Source: Deltaproteobacteria bacterium
GTDB lineage: Bacteria; Desulfobacterota; Desulfobacteria; Desulfobacterales; SpSt-501
Assembly: GCA_016219005.1 (NCBI GenBank)
Contig: JACRCN010000083.1
Location: 1 to 64,000, forward strand
Reading direction: 5' to 3'
Length of the DNA stretch: 64,000 nt
The position numbers were made by a program, and so were the translations under genes. Shown one piece after another: positions 52,751 to 62,802 of the stretch (the first letter of the stretch is position 1; each line of letters opens with the position of its first letter). A model generated the notes under the pieces. The model had not been told where the DNA came from and did no database searches. It worked only from the letters and a program-made list of their open reading frames with translations.

Positions 52751-52784
52751 CCCGCAGTTGCGGCCGCGCGGCCGCAACTGCGGG
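52751..52784. repeat. Perfect 34-bp palindrome (two overlapping-style NotI cores) between livK and livH
   Basis: CCCGCAGTTGCGGCCGC|GCGGCCGCAACTGCGGG, 17-bp arms, no spacer; GGTTTTTATC follows on the minus strand. Confidence 0.95.
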
Positions 52785-52817
52785 TAGGGTGTTCGGGCGC
52801 TATTCTTCAGCCCTCTG

Positions 52818-54128
52818 CTAGAACTTCGGGAAAGGATAAATCATGTTGGCCGTGGCCAGGTTGAAGGGGTAGACGATCTCGAGGTCGATCTTGCCGTCGG
52901 CGCGCTTCTGGTACTGGCCGATGAGGCCGGAGCCCAGGATGTTCTGGCCGATGTCCTCACCGGTGGTGGCGAACTTGATGCCCTGCCAAGGGACCACCAG
53001 CTCCTCGCCGGCGATCTCGATAGCGTTGGCGGCCTTCTGGATGTCCTCCGGCTTGAGGGATCCGGCCTTCTCCAGCACGTGAACCCAGGCCTGCAGGCCG
53101 GTAAAGGCCCGGGCGGAGGCGCCGCTCAGATCGTTGCCGGTCTTGGCCTTGTACATGGCGTTGACCTTGGCGGCGACGGGCTTAACCTGGCCTACCTTGG
53201 GGATGAATACGGTGCGGGTCAGGACGCCGATCGTGGTGTCCCCCAGCGTGTTCACGAACTCCGGCACCTCGAAGCCCGCGTTCTGGCCCCACAGAACCCT
53301 GGTCTGGGCTTTCTGGTCCTTGAGCGTTTTCATCATGAGAATGGAGTCTGAGCCGTAGGAGGCGAACAGCATGGCATCGGGCTTCACGGCGGTCAGGGAG
53401 CGAACCTCGCCGGAAAGGTCGGTGGCCTTGGCGCCGTAGAGGATCGATTTCTTGAGTTCGAACCCGTACTCCTTGGCGAACTTTTCGATCAGTTCGGCAA
53501 CGGCGGAACCCCATTCGGTCTTCTCGCAGGCCGCGGCCAGATTCGTGATGTCTTTCTTGGGCACGGCGGCCAGTCCCTTCACCTTACCCTCGGTCATGCC
53601 CTTCAGAAACTCGAAGAGATCTTTGGTAAAGTAGTTGTCGTGGGGGGTGGCGCGCCAGAACCACTTGTAGCCCTGGCGGGTCAGGTCCGGCGACGTCGAG
53701 GAATCGTTGATCAGCGGCACCCCGTACTGTTCGGCGACACCACTGACGGCCTTGGTGACCGCGCTGTGATAGGCGCCCATGAGCCCGTGGACCTTGTCGT
53801 CGAGGATGAGTTTCTTGGCGAGGTCGGCCCCGAGGGTGGGGTTGCCTTCGTGATCCTTGAAGATGAGAGTGATCTTGGCCCCGCCCAGGCTCTTGATACC
53901 GGCATTCTTGGCCATGGTCATGTTGAGATCGGGCATGACGTTGTTGGCGATGTCGGCGGCAAGTTCGGCCCCCGCACGAAGCTCCCGTCCGGCTGAAGCC
54001 GCACCGCCCGTGAGGGGGAAGAGAACCCCGATCTTGATTTCTTCGGCGGCGAAAAGCACGGACGGCAACGCCAGCACTGCGATTAGAACTAGACCCAGCC
54101 TCTTTGCGCTTTTTGAAAAGCTCTTCAT
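52818..54128 (-). CDS. livK: Branched-chain amino acid ABC transporter substrate-binding protein (LivK-like)
   Basis: Signal peptide; EEIKIGVLFPLTGGAASAGRELRAGAELAADIAN; VHGLMGAYHSAVTKAVSGVAEQYGVPLINDSSTSPDLT. Confidence 0.92.
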   Translation of the reverse strand: MKSFSKSAKRLGLVLIAVLALPSVLFAAEEIKIGVLFPLTGGAASAGRELRAGAELAADIANNVMPDLNMTMAKNAGIKSLGGAKITLIFKDHEGNPTLGADLAKKLILDDKVHGLMGAYHSAVTKAVSGVAEQYGVPLINDSSTSPDLTRQGYKWFWRATPHDNYFTKDLFEFLKGMTEGKVKGLAAVPKKDITNLAAACEKTEWGSAVAELIEKFAKEYGFELKKSILYGAKATDLSGEVRSLTAVKPDAMLFASYGSDSILMMKTLKDQKAQTRVLWGQNAGFEVPEFVNTLGDTTIGVLTRTVFIPKVGQVKPVAAKVNAMYKAKTGNDLSGASARAFTGLQAWVHVLEKAGSLKPEDIQKAANAIEIAGEELVVPWQGIKFATTGEDIGQNILGSGLIGQYQKRADGKIDLEIVYPFNLATANMIYPFPKF

Positions 54129-54298
54129 GCGTGTCCTCCTTCAATGGTCGAGTTAAGGTTTCACACGGGGTGGGACCGATGGTGCGCAAACCGGAGAGCG
54201 GCGTGGGGCCGCAATTCCGACAAGTCGACTACGGATATAGTAAGCCACTGGGCCTGTCAAGCGGTTTGATACGGTAATGTTTGACCGTAAAAGCCGGG

Positions 54299-55081
54299 TT
54301 ACAAAATTGTCAAATCTTCATCCTTCAGATCAGACACGAACATGTGTCCGGGCGCGTGGGTGATCACCAGCGGCAGCGGCACCGAGGTGGCCGCCAGTTG
54401 CGAGGTGACGCCGCAGGCCCAGAACACGGGGATTTCGCCGGGTCGGATGGCAACCGGGTCGCCGAACTCCGGTCGGGAAAGGTCTTTGATGCCGATTTCG
54501 GCGGGGTCTCCCAGGTGGACCGGCGCGCCGTGGGTCAGGTGGAAGCGGGTGGTAATCTGCACGGCCCGCACCGCCTGCTGCGGGGTCATTGGCCGCATGG
54601 TCACCACGAGCTTCGATGCAAACGGCCCGGCCGGCCGGCAGTCGCGGCGGGTGACGTACATGGACACATTCTTGTTCTCTTCGATGTTGCGGATCGGAAG
54701 GCCTGCGGCGAGCATGGCATTTTCAAAGGAAAAGCTGCAGCCCAGAAGAAAGCTCACCATGCCGGGCTGGAAGCAGTCGCGCACGTCCTGCACTTCGGCT
54801 TTGAGCCGGCCGTTCTCGAAGATGCAGTAACGCGGCAGGTCGCTGCGCAGGTCGGCGCCCGGCGCGATGTGCGGCTCGACCTGGCCCGGCTCGAGCACAT
54901 CCAGGATCGGGCAGGGCTTCGGGTTGCGGACGCAGAAGAGCAGGAAGTTGAAAGCCTGCTCCTGGGGCATCATCACCAGGTTGGCCTGGATGAAGCCCTT
55001 GGATGCGCCGCTGGTGGGCTGGGTCCATTGGCGTTTGCGGATGAGATCCCTCAGTTCACGCGGGGATAATTCGGCTGCCAT
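54299..55081 (-). CDS. DUF1445 / YcsI-like (putative D-glutamate cyclase-like hydro-lyase)
   Basis: GFIQANLVMMPQEQAFNFLLFCVRNPKPCPILDVLEPG; FLLGCSFSFENAMLAAGLPIRNIEENKNVSMYVT; FWACGVTSQLAA...APGHMFVSDL. Confidence 0.9.
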   Translation of the reverse strand: MAAELSPRELRDLIRKRQWTQPTSGASKGFIQANLVMMPQEQAFNFLLFCVRNPKPCPILDVLEPGQVEPHIAPGADLRSDLPRYCIFENGRLKAEVQDVRDCFQPGMVSFLLGCSFSFENAMLAAGLPIRNIEENKNVSMYVTRRDCRPAGPFASKLVVTMRPMTPQQAVRAVQITTRFHLTHGAPVHLGDPAEIGIKDLSRPEFGDPVAIRPGEIPVFWACGVTSQLAATSVPLPLVITHAPGHMFVSDLKDEDLTIL

Positions 55082-55122
55082 GAATTTCCTCCTGATGATT
55101 GTAAAAGCGTTTTTTCACCGCT

Positions 55123-56322
55123 TTAAACGACGGTGATCTCTCCGGGATAGTTCCCCAATTGCTCCAGTCCGTCTTTTGTGACCACGTGAGTGTTTTCGAT
55201 GCCGACGACGCCGCGGCCGGGGAAAACCAACTTGGGTTCCACGGCAATGACCATGCCTTCCTGCAGTTCCATCGTCTGGCCGGTGTTGAGAAAAGGAAAC
55301 TCGTCCAGTTCGAGACCGACCCCGTGGCCGACGAAGCGCACACGCTCGCCGCTGGCCCCCATGAAATGCTCGGCGTACCCCCGGTCGGTAACGTACCGCA
55401 GGGAGAAATCGTAGATCGAACCGGATATCGCCCCTGGTTTGGCCAGTTGCCTGATTTGCTCCTGCAGTGCCAGCATGGTCTGATGGGCCTTAACCAGGTC
55501 ATCCGGGACCGGGCCGAGCGAGAAGAGGCGGGTGTGGTCGGAAATGTATCCGCGGTAGGCAAACACGTAGTCCACCATAACAGGCTCGTTGCGCTGAATG
55601 GGCCGGAAGCTTGCGCTTTGGGCCACGGCCGGGTTCACCCCGCGGCCGCCGGTGGGCGAGGGGTGGTAGCTCGGCACCCCGCCCGAGGGCCCCGCCAGCA
55701 GGTGGCCATAGAACAATTCAGCGCCCCACATGCGCATGCGCACAATGCCCTGGTGGCCCAGCCGGCGGGCTTCCGCCTCCACCCGACCCGCCAGTTCGAT
55801 TTCGGTCATGCCCTCTCGGAGCAGCGCCGGGACCCGGCCAGCCACCCTGTCGGAATATTCCGCGGCCTCGCGGATCAATGCAATTTCGAGGGCGGACTTC
55901 ACGGCGCGTAACAGGCGAATCTCGGTCGAGATGTCCGCAACCTCGGCCCCTTTGAAAACCTCCCGGTATCTGAAATAAAGGTTTGCCGGCAAAACATCGA
56001 GTTCGAGTCCCAGTCGTCCGGGCAGGGCGTAGCCGGATTGCCCGAGGATCCCCGGGATACTGCTGGGGCTCGGCAGGGGCACGATCCGCTCCAGGGGCGA
56101 TTCCGCCCGGACGCGCTCCAGGATCCGGTTGACCATGAGTATCGGCTCCCCGTCGGCGGGCACATAGAGGTTGGCCTGCTGGATCGTTCCGGAGAAATAG
56201 AACAAATCGGTCTTCTGGAGGATCATCGCAGCATCTAGGTTCAGGCGTTTGAGCGTTGCCTGGAATTTATGGATGCGCGCGTCGATTTCCGACTTCGGCG
56301 TGTTCAAGGATGTGTCGTACAT
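55123..56322 (-). CDS. M24-family aminopeptidase (Xaa-Pro-type)
   Basis: [75 protein letters not shown]-type metal ligands. Confidence 0.9.
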   Translation of the reverse strand: [399 protein letters not shown]

Positions 56323-56355
56323 GGGCCTGGCTCCTATCGGATGTGGTGACGCGGC

Positions 56356-57378
56356 TTAAGCCTTCCAGCAGCGAACAAAATGATCCTTGCCGGCCTGGGT
56401 CAACGCTCCGCCGAACCGCCTGCAGCGCTCATCGTTATCAAGACATTTCACCTGGAAACGGCAGCCTTCCGGTAATTCCGGGGCCGACTCGGGAGGCTCG
56501 CTCTCAAGCGTTTCGACTGCCGGCTTTTTTCCGGCCTCGGGGTCCGGCACCGCGGACAGCAGCAGGTGGGTGTAGGGATGCAGCGGGTGCTCGAAGAGCT
56601 CCTCGGTCGGCGCATGTTCCATGATCTGACCCCGGTACATCACCGCCACGCGGTGACACAGGTAGCCGACGACGTTCAGGTCATGGGAGATGAAGAGGTA
56701 GCTCAGTCCCAGCTGGTCCTGCAGATCCTTCAAGAGGTTGATGATCTGGGCCTGGATGGACACGTCCAGGGCCGAGACCGGTTCGTCGCAGATGATCAGG
56801 GAGGGCTCCACGCTCAAGGCCCGGGCGATCCCTATGCGTTGGCGCTGGCCCCCGCTGAACTCATGGGGGTACCGGTCGATGGCGCGGGCCGACAACCCCA
56901 CGCGTGCGAGCAGTTCTTCCGTGCGCGCCGCCGTCGCGTTGCGCCCCCGCACCCCGGCCATGCGCAATCCCTCGCCGATGGCCTCCCCCACGCTCATGCG
57001 GGGGTTGAGCGAACCGTAAGGGTCCTGGAAGATGATCTGAATCTGCTTGCGCAGCGGCTTCATCTCTGCATCCGAGATGCCGCAGAGGTCGACGCCGTTG
57101 AACACGATGCGGCCGGCATCGCTCGGCAGCAGCTTTAAAATCATCCGCGCCACGGTGGTCTTGCCGCAGCCGCTTTCGCCTACAAGGCCAAGGGTTTTGC
57201 CGCGCTCGATTGAAAACGACACGTTTTCCACCGCGTTCACCCATCCGGCAGCCCGCTGCAAAAAGCCCCGGCGGATCGGGAACCGTTTTCGCAACCCCTC
57301 GACCTTCAGGATGTCCTGCGCGTTCAGCGTTTCGTTTTCCACGGCGCTCAACTCCACATACCGGCGGCGACCGGGCAC
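56356..57378 (-). CDS. oppF: Oligopeptide/dipeptide ABC transporter ATP-binding protein (OppF/DppF-like); GTG 57342 is an alternative start
   Basis: [74 protein letters not shown]. Confidence 0.92.
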   Translation of the reverse strand: MPGRRRYVELSAVENETLNAQDILKVEGLRKRFPIRRGFLQRAAGWVNAVENVSFSIERGKTLGLVGESGCGKTTVARMILKLLPSDAGRIVFNGVDLCGISDAEMKPLRKQIQIIFQDPYGSLNPRMSVGEAIGEGLRMAGVRGRNATAARTEELLARVGLSARAIDRYPHEFSGGQRQRIGIARALSVEPSLIICDEPVSALDVSIQAQIINLLKDLQDQLGLSYLFISHDLNVVGYLCHRVAVMYRGQIMEHAPTEELFEHPLHPYTHLLLSAVPDPEAGKKPAVETLESEPPESAPELPEGCRFQVKCLDNDERCRRFGGALTQAGKDHFVRCWKA

Positions 57379-58337
57379 CGGGCGGTGTGACCGGGCGCAA
57401 ACTCACACATGTCCGGGTATTGCTCGCGGCAGACGGCCACGGCCATCGGACAGCGTGGATGAAAAGGGCAGCCCGGCGGCTTGTGGGCCGGGTGCGGCAC
57501 GGACCCCGGGATGCTGTACAACCGGCGGCCGCGCTTCTTGCGGCTGGGAAGCGCCGCCAGGAGTGCGCGGGTGTACGGGTGGCGGGGGTCTTTGAAGATC
57601 TGAGCGACCGCGCCGTGCTCTACGATGATTCCGGCATACATCACATAGACGCGGTCGGCGATCTGGGAAACGACCCCCAGGTCGTGAGTGATGTAGAGCA
57701 CCGACAGGGCGCGCGACCGCTGCAGGGCGGAGAGAAGCCTCAGGATTTGGGCCTGGATGGTGACATCCAGGGCCGTGGTCGGCTCGTCGGCGATGATGAG
57801 CTCCGGCCCGCAGGCGAGCGCCATGGCGATCATCACCCGCTGGCGCTGTCCGCCGCTCAACTGGTGCGGGTAATCCCGCAGCCGTTCCTGAGGCCGGTCG
57901 ATGCCCACGTCCTGCAGCAGCTGCGCGGAGAAGCGGGCGACTTCAGAGGCCGGCATGGAGGTGTGAACTTGCAGGGGCTCGGCGATCTGCGCACCGATGG
58001 TCAGGACCGGGTTCAGGGACGTCAGGGGTTCCTGGAACACCATGCCGATGCGGCGCCCCCGGATCCGCTCCAGCTCTGTTTCATCAAGGCCGAGCAGGTT
58101 GTTGCCGCCGAAGGCGATTCGGCCGGCGGAGACCTCGGCCGGCGGGCAGGGGATGAGGCCCATGATGGCCAGGGCCGAAACGGTTTTGCCGCAGCCCGAC
58201 TCGCCCACGAGGCAGACGTTTTCGCGCTGGCGCACCTCGAAGTCCATCCCATCCACGGCCCGGGCAATCTCGTCCTCGCCATGGAAATAGACCTTGAGAT
58301 CTTGAACCGAAAGCAATTGTGCGGGATCTTCAGCCAT
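57348..58337 (-). CDS. oppD: Oligopeptide/dipeptide ABC transporter ATP-binding protein (OppD/DppD-like)
   Basis: [60 protein letters not shown]. Confidence 0.92.
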   Translation of the reverse strand: MAEDPAQLLSVQDLKVYFHGEDEIARAVDGMDFEVRQRENVCLVGESGCGKTVSALAIMGLIPCPPAEVSAGRIAFGGNNLLGLDETELERIRGRRIGMVFQEPLTSLNPVLTIGAQIAEPLQVHTSMPASEVARFSAQLLQDVGIDRPQERLRDYPHQLSGGQRQRVMIAMALACGPELIIADEPTTALDVTIQAQILRLLSALQRSRALSVLYITHDLGVVSQIADRVYVMYAGIIVEHGAVAQIFKDPRHPYTRALLAALPSRKKRGRRLYSIPGSVPHPAHKPPGCPFHPRCPMAVAVCREQYPDMCEFAPGHTARCPVAAGMWS

Positions 58338-58359
58338 TGTCCAGCGAATAATCCATTTC

Positions 58360-59526
58360 TCAATTCCGTTGTCGCAACTTCGGGTTCAGGATGTCGCGCA
58401 GGCCCTCGCCGAAGAGGTTGAACGCCAGCACCACGAGCAGAATGGCCGCACCGGGGATGAACGTCAACCAGGGCGCATCGAAGATGAAGCGCTTGCCGTC
58501 GGAGAGAATGTTGCCCCAGGTGGCATGGGGCGGCGGCACGCCGAAACCCAGAAAACTCAACCCCGCCTCGGTCAGAATGGCCGAGGCGATGCCGATGGTG
58601 GCGGACACGAGCACCGGCGCAATGGCGTTCGGGGTCATGTGCCGGAAGATGATCCGGAAATTGCCGACCCCCAGCGCCCGCGCCGCCGCCACGAAATCCT
58701 GCTCCCTCAGCGACAGGAACTCCGCGCGCACGAAACGCGCGGTGCCCTCCCAGCTGGTCAGCCCGATCACGATCATGATGGTGTAGATGCTGGCCGGCAG
58801 CAGCGCCACCACGGTGAGTATCAGAAAGAAGCTGGGAAAGCACAGCATGATGTCCACGAAGCGCATGATGATGGTGTCCACCCGGATGGTGCCTTTGAGA
58901 AAAATCCGCATCCAGGGCGGGGGCGATTTTCTGCGGCTGACCCCCCAGGGCGAGATCGAGAAAAACAGCCAGGCATGACCGGCCACCAGCACCACGGCCC
59001 CCAGAGTGCGCACGCCGGCCGCGAGCAGGGCCGCGCCCCCCAGCAGCCAGGCGGCCAGCATAACCTGCTCCAGGCGGACGTACTGCTGCCCGTAGTAACC
59101 GGCGATGGCGCCCATGAAGATGCCGATGGCGACGGAAATGCCGACGGCCACGAATCCGACGGTCAGGGAGACCCAGGCGCCCTGCAGCATGCGGGCGAAG
59201 ACGTCCCGGCCGAGATCATCGGTTCCGAAGAGATAGACCCCCATGGCCGGGATTTCATCGGGCTTCAGGGAGGCGGCGTCGGATCGCGACAGCGGCGGGC
59301 GCAGTTTTTCCTGCAGGCGCACCACGGACGGGTCGAGGACGGGTTTGGACCCGGAGGTGAGGAAGACGCCGGCTACCGCGGTTGCGAGAAACAGCCCGAA
59401 GACGACCAGGCCCGCGAGGGCCAGGCTGTTTTTGCGCAACAGTCTCCAGAACTCCTCGAAGCGCGTACGCCGGGGCGCGGCGGGCTCCTCCAGGGGTGCG
59501 GCGGGTGCTGTGTTTTCGGTGTTCAC
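58360..59526 (-). CDS. oppC: Oligopeptide ABC transporter permease (OppC-like)
   Basis: GTDDLGRDVFARMLQGAWVSLTVGFVAVGISVAIG; VRAEFLSLREQDFVAAARALGVGNFRIIFRHMTPNAIAPVLV. Confidence 0.9.
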   Translation of the reverse strand: MNTENTAPAAPLEEPAAPRRTRFEEFWRLLRKNSLALAGLVVFGLFLATAVAGVFLTSGSKPVLDPSVVRLQEKLRPPLSRSDAASLKPDEIPAMGVYLFGTDDLGRDVFARMLQGAWVSLTVGFVAVGISVAIGIFMGAIAGYYGQQYVRLEQVMLAAWLLGGAALLAAGVRTLGAVVLVAGHAWLFFSISPWGVSRRKSPPPWMRIFLKGTIRVDTIIMRFVDIMLCFPSFFLILTVVALLPASIYTIMIVIGLTSWEGTARFVRAEFLSLREQDFVAAARALGVGNFRIIFRHMTPNAIAPVLVSATIGIASAILTEAGLSFLGFGVPPPHATWGNILSDGKRFIFDAPWLTFIPGAAILLVVLAFNLFGEGLRDILNPKLRQRN

Positions 59527-60482
59527 AGCCGGATCCTCGGGTCGACCAGGACGTAGAGCACGTCCGACACAAAGGTGCCGATCAGCACCAGCACGGCCGC
59601 AATGAAGTTGATGGTCAGGATCAGCGGGTAGTCCCGGGACAGGATCGCCTCGTAGGCCATGCGGCCCATGCCGGGCCAGGAAAATATGGATTCGATGATC
59701 ACCGATCCACCGATCAACCCCGGCAAAATCAGGCCGAACATGGTCACGAAAGGCAGCAGGGCGTTGCGCAGGGCGTGCTTATAGTGCACCATCTCCCAGG
59801 GCAGGCCCTTGGCCCGGGCGGTGCGAACATAGTCCTGTCCCTCCACTTCGAGCATCTGGCTGCGCACGTAGCGGGAAAGGACCGCAATGCCGCCGGTGGC
59901 CCCCAGGATGGACGGCAGCAGCATGTGCCAGAGTCGGTCCATTATCCGAAAGGGCCAGGCGGTATCCCCGATGCCGAAGGTCTGCATGCCGATGACCGGC
60001 ACCTCCAACTGGGTCACGACCAGGATGATGAGGATGTAGGCGAAGAAGAAACCCGGTATGGAGATCAGGACATAGGAGATGAATGTGGCGCTGCGGTCGT
60101 ATATCCCTCCCCGGAAAATGGCCGAGCGGATCCCCACCGGAAACGAAATCGTCCAGGTGATGAGGGTGCCGACGATGAAAAGGGGCAGGCTGTTCAGAAA
60201 GCGTTCCCAGATCTTCTTAAGCACCGGTTGATTGTCCTTCCAGGAAACGGTGCTGCCGCGGAACAGGTCGCGGTAGAAATAGGCGTACTGGACATACAGC
60301 GGCTGGTCCAGATGAAAGGCCGTGCGGAAACGTTCCACCATTTCGGGGGTGAACTTGGGGTTCAGGGGGTCTACCTGGCTGGGTTCTCCGGGCGCCAGGT
60401 GGATGATGGCAAAGGAGACGATCGAAACAAAGAAGAGTGTTATGATCTTCTGCACGATGCTGCGGCCGATGAAGGCGATCAT
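59523..60482 (-). CDS. oppB: Oligopeptide ABC transporter permease (OppB-like)
   Basis: SQMLEVEGQDYVRTARAKGLPWEMVHYKHALRNALLPFVTMFGL; IFSWPGMGRMAYEAILSRDYPLI. Confidence 0.9.
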   Translation of the reverse strand: MIAFIGRSIVQKIITLFFVSIVSFAIIHLAPGEPSQVDPLNPKFTPEMVERFRTAFHLDQPLYVQYAYFYRDLFRGSTVSWKDNQPVLKKIWERFLNSLPLFIVGTLITWTISFPVGIRSAIFRGGIYDRSATFISYVLISIPGFFFAYILIILVVTQLEVPVIGMQTFGIGDTAWPFRIMDRLWHMLLPSILGATGGIAVLSRYVRSQMLEVEGQDYVRTARAKGLPWEMVHYKHALRNALLPFVTMFGLILPGLIGGSVIIESIFSWPGMGRMAYEAILSRDYPLILTINFIAAVLVLIGTFVSDVLYVLVDPRIRL

Positions 60483-60543
60483 TTCCTCGATATCCTCAAG
60501 AAGTCCTTTTCATTTCTGTTCACTCGCAACGCGTTGCTCGTTG

Positions 60544-62721
60544 CTAGTTACTGAATTGCGGCATCTCTGCCAACTTGATCCACTGGTTGAAGTAAAACAT
60601 ATGGTTGCCTGTCTTCGTGGGGGTGATCCGGCGGTAACGGCTGCGGCCCTCCGCGTCGGCGTCGCGGATGACGATGCGCTTGTCCAACACCGCCGTCCAC
60701 TTGGGCACGTACAGAAAGGTGTAGGGCTGGTCCCGGGCGATGAGCGCATGCAGCTGGTGGCAGTAGTCGACCAGCCGGTCGTGGTTGTACTCCTGCCGGA
60801 TCTTGATGATAAGATCGTCGGCCTCCGGGTTGCGGTAGCCCCCGAAGTTGAGCTGGTGCGGACCGGTCTGGCTGGAGTGCCAGATCTGGTACAGGTCCGG
60901 ATCGATGCCCATGGACCAGCCCAGCACCAGGGCATCGAAATCCAGTTTGTTCACGCGCTCCTGGATGAACACCGACCACTCGAGCAGGTCGGTGCGCACG
61001 TCGATGCCGATCTGCTTCCAGGCGTCCTGGGTGATGGCCAGAATGGATTTGCGGATGTCATTGCCGCTGTTGCTGATGAGGGTGAACTGGAGCCGCTGGC
61101 CGTTTTTCGCCAGGCGGCCCTCGGCGTCGGGCTGCCAGCCGGCTTCAGCCAGAAGCCTTAGGGCGCCTTGGGGGTCGAACGGGACCGGGGCGACCGCGTC
61201 GTTGTAGAAATCCGTCTGCCTCAGGAATGGGCCCGTCGTGCGCTCGCCCTGGTTGTAAAGAACGAAGCGGATGATCTTGTTCACGTCGATTGCCATCGCC
61301 AGCGCGCGGCGCACCCGCGGGTCGTCGAACGGCTTGCGGCGCAGGTTGTAGCCGATGTAGGCATAGCTGTATGAGGTGCCCGAGAAGCTTTGGAAGCGCG
61401 GGTCGCCGGCGAGCCTCTCCACCTGGTACGGTTGCACCCCGTAGGAATCGATCGTGCCGGCGTAGAACTCCATTTCCTGGGTCAGCAGATCGGGGATGAT
61501 CCGGTAGGCGTAGGTCTTGTAGTTTACGGGGCCCTCCCAATAGTCTTCGAAACGGTCGAGAAAGATGGCCTGGTCGGATTTCCACTCCTTGAAAACGAAC
61601 GGGCCGCAGCCGACGGGCGCACGGTTGAACGCGCTCTGCCGCATGGAAAAGGCGGCAGGGTCCTTGCCGGAGCGAACGGCCTCCTGTTTCAGCGCCTCAG
61701 CATTCAGGAGGTGCCGGGGCAATATTCCCATGGCCCAAGTGCCGATGGCCGGCGAATACAGCCGCTTGTAGACAATGCGCAGCGTGAGCGGATCGAGTAT
61801 ATGGATTTCCTTGACCGGCTCGTAGTCCGCGACCCGGGGCGAGAGGTTGCGCGGATCCATGATAGCCTCGTAGGTGAACCGGACGTCGGCCGCCCCGACC
61901 GCCCGGCCGTCGTGGAACCGGACGCCAGGGCGCAGGCGAAACTCGATTACGGGGTTCTGCTCGATGGCCGGCAGCAACGCCTCGGTCAGCGCGGCAAGAT
62001 CGGTCTCGGAAACGGCGGGTGCGGCCGTAATGTGGCGGGCGGCTTGAAAGGTGGTGAAATAATCGGCGCCTAAAATTTCGGCCAGATGGGTGAAAAGGTC
62101 CTGGTCGACCTCCCGCAGCACGAGCTTGATGCGGGCGGGCGCTGCAACCTCCAGCCGTATTTCCGCAGCGGCCTTTGCATCCGACCCCGGCCGGGGGCGG
62201 GTGACCGTGTAGTTGCGCGGGGGCAGCAGCGTTAGCGCGCGAATGTTCTGAAGGCTTTTTTGAACCGGCGCGGACAGCGCGGCGGGATCGTTGCGTTTCT
62301 GCTCCAGATGCCGGAGGACCGACTCGGGCTCGGAACCCAGCGCACCGGGCACCCGAGCGGCGTCGTTGACAAAGAAGAACGCTTCCTCGGTAACCTCCCA
62401 GGACTGCGCCACGCGGCCGCGAAAGTGCAGGTTCTCATCCCGGTCGATGAGCCCATCGAAAACCTGGCTTTCGATTTCGGAACTGGCCGAATCCGCGGAA
62501 AGGATGGGGTTCAGGATGCTGGCATCGCCGATGGAGGCGTTGATGTATTCCTCCAGCCTCCCGGGGTTCCCACGGGCCTGCTCGTCGTAGGTCGGCACCC
62601 AAAAATAGGATTGGAGCAGGAGCAGGGAGAGCACCAGGGGAACCAGGATGAGAAAACGGCGCGTGCTCAAAAAAACTCCTTTGCGCATTCGGCTCTTTGG
62701 CCTATAATTGAATGAATTCAA
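60544..62721 (-). CDS. Extracellular solute-binding protein family 5 (peptide binding), with large N-proximal insertion
   Basis: INASIGDASILNPILSADSASSEIESQVFDGLI; FRLRPGVRFHDGRAVGAADVRFTYEAIMDPRN; WQPDAEGRLAKNGQRLQFTLIS; downstream opp genes. Confidence 0.9.
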   Translation of the reverse strand: MNSFNYRPKSRMRKGVFLSTRRFLILVPLVLSLLLLQSYFWVPTYDEQARGNPGRLEEYINASIGDASILNPILSADSASSEIESQVFDGLIDRDENLHFRGRVAQSWEVTEEAFFFVNDAARVPGALGSEPESVLRHLEQKRNDPAALSAPVQKSLQNIRALTLLPPRNYTVTRPRPGSDAKAAAEIRLEVAAPARIKLVLREVDQDLFTHLAEILGADYFTTFQAARHITAAPAVSETDLAALTEALLPAIEQNPVIEFRLRPGVRFHDGRAVGAADVRFTYEAIMDPRNLSPRVADYEPVKEIHILDPLTLRIVYKRLYSPAIGTWAMGILPRHLLNAEALKQEAVRSGKDPAAFSMRQSAFNRAPVGCGPFVFKEWKSDQAIFLDRFEDYWEGPVNYKTYAYRIIPDLLTQEMEFYAGTIDSYGVQPYQVERLAGDPRFQSFSGTSYSYAYIGYNLRRKPFDDPRVRRALAMAIDVNKIIRFVLYNQGERTTGPFLRQTDFYNDAVAPVPFDPQGALRLLAEAGWQPDAEGRLAKNGQRLQFTLISNSGNDIRKSILAITQDAWKQIGIDVRTDLLEWSVFIQERVNKLDFDALVLGWSMGIDPDLYQIWHSSQTGPHQLNFGGYRNPEADDLIIKIRQEYNHDRLVDYCHQLHALIARDQPYTFLYVPKWTAVLDKRIVIRDADAEGRSRYRRITPTKTGNHMFYFNQWIKLAEMPQFSN

Positions 62722-62802
62722 AGAGGTTCGACACAGCTATAAAGTACGGGGTGGTTTTTGTAAATACCAATTTGATGACATCCGTGGTGTGGAAAGCGAA
62801 AA

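Noticed and set aside
58369-60554. 395- and 390-aa plus-strand ORFs (58369-59556, 59382-60554)
   Set aside because: Antisense to oppC/oppB; H/Q/D/G-rich mirror translations with no recognisable domain.
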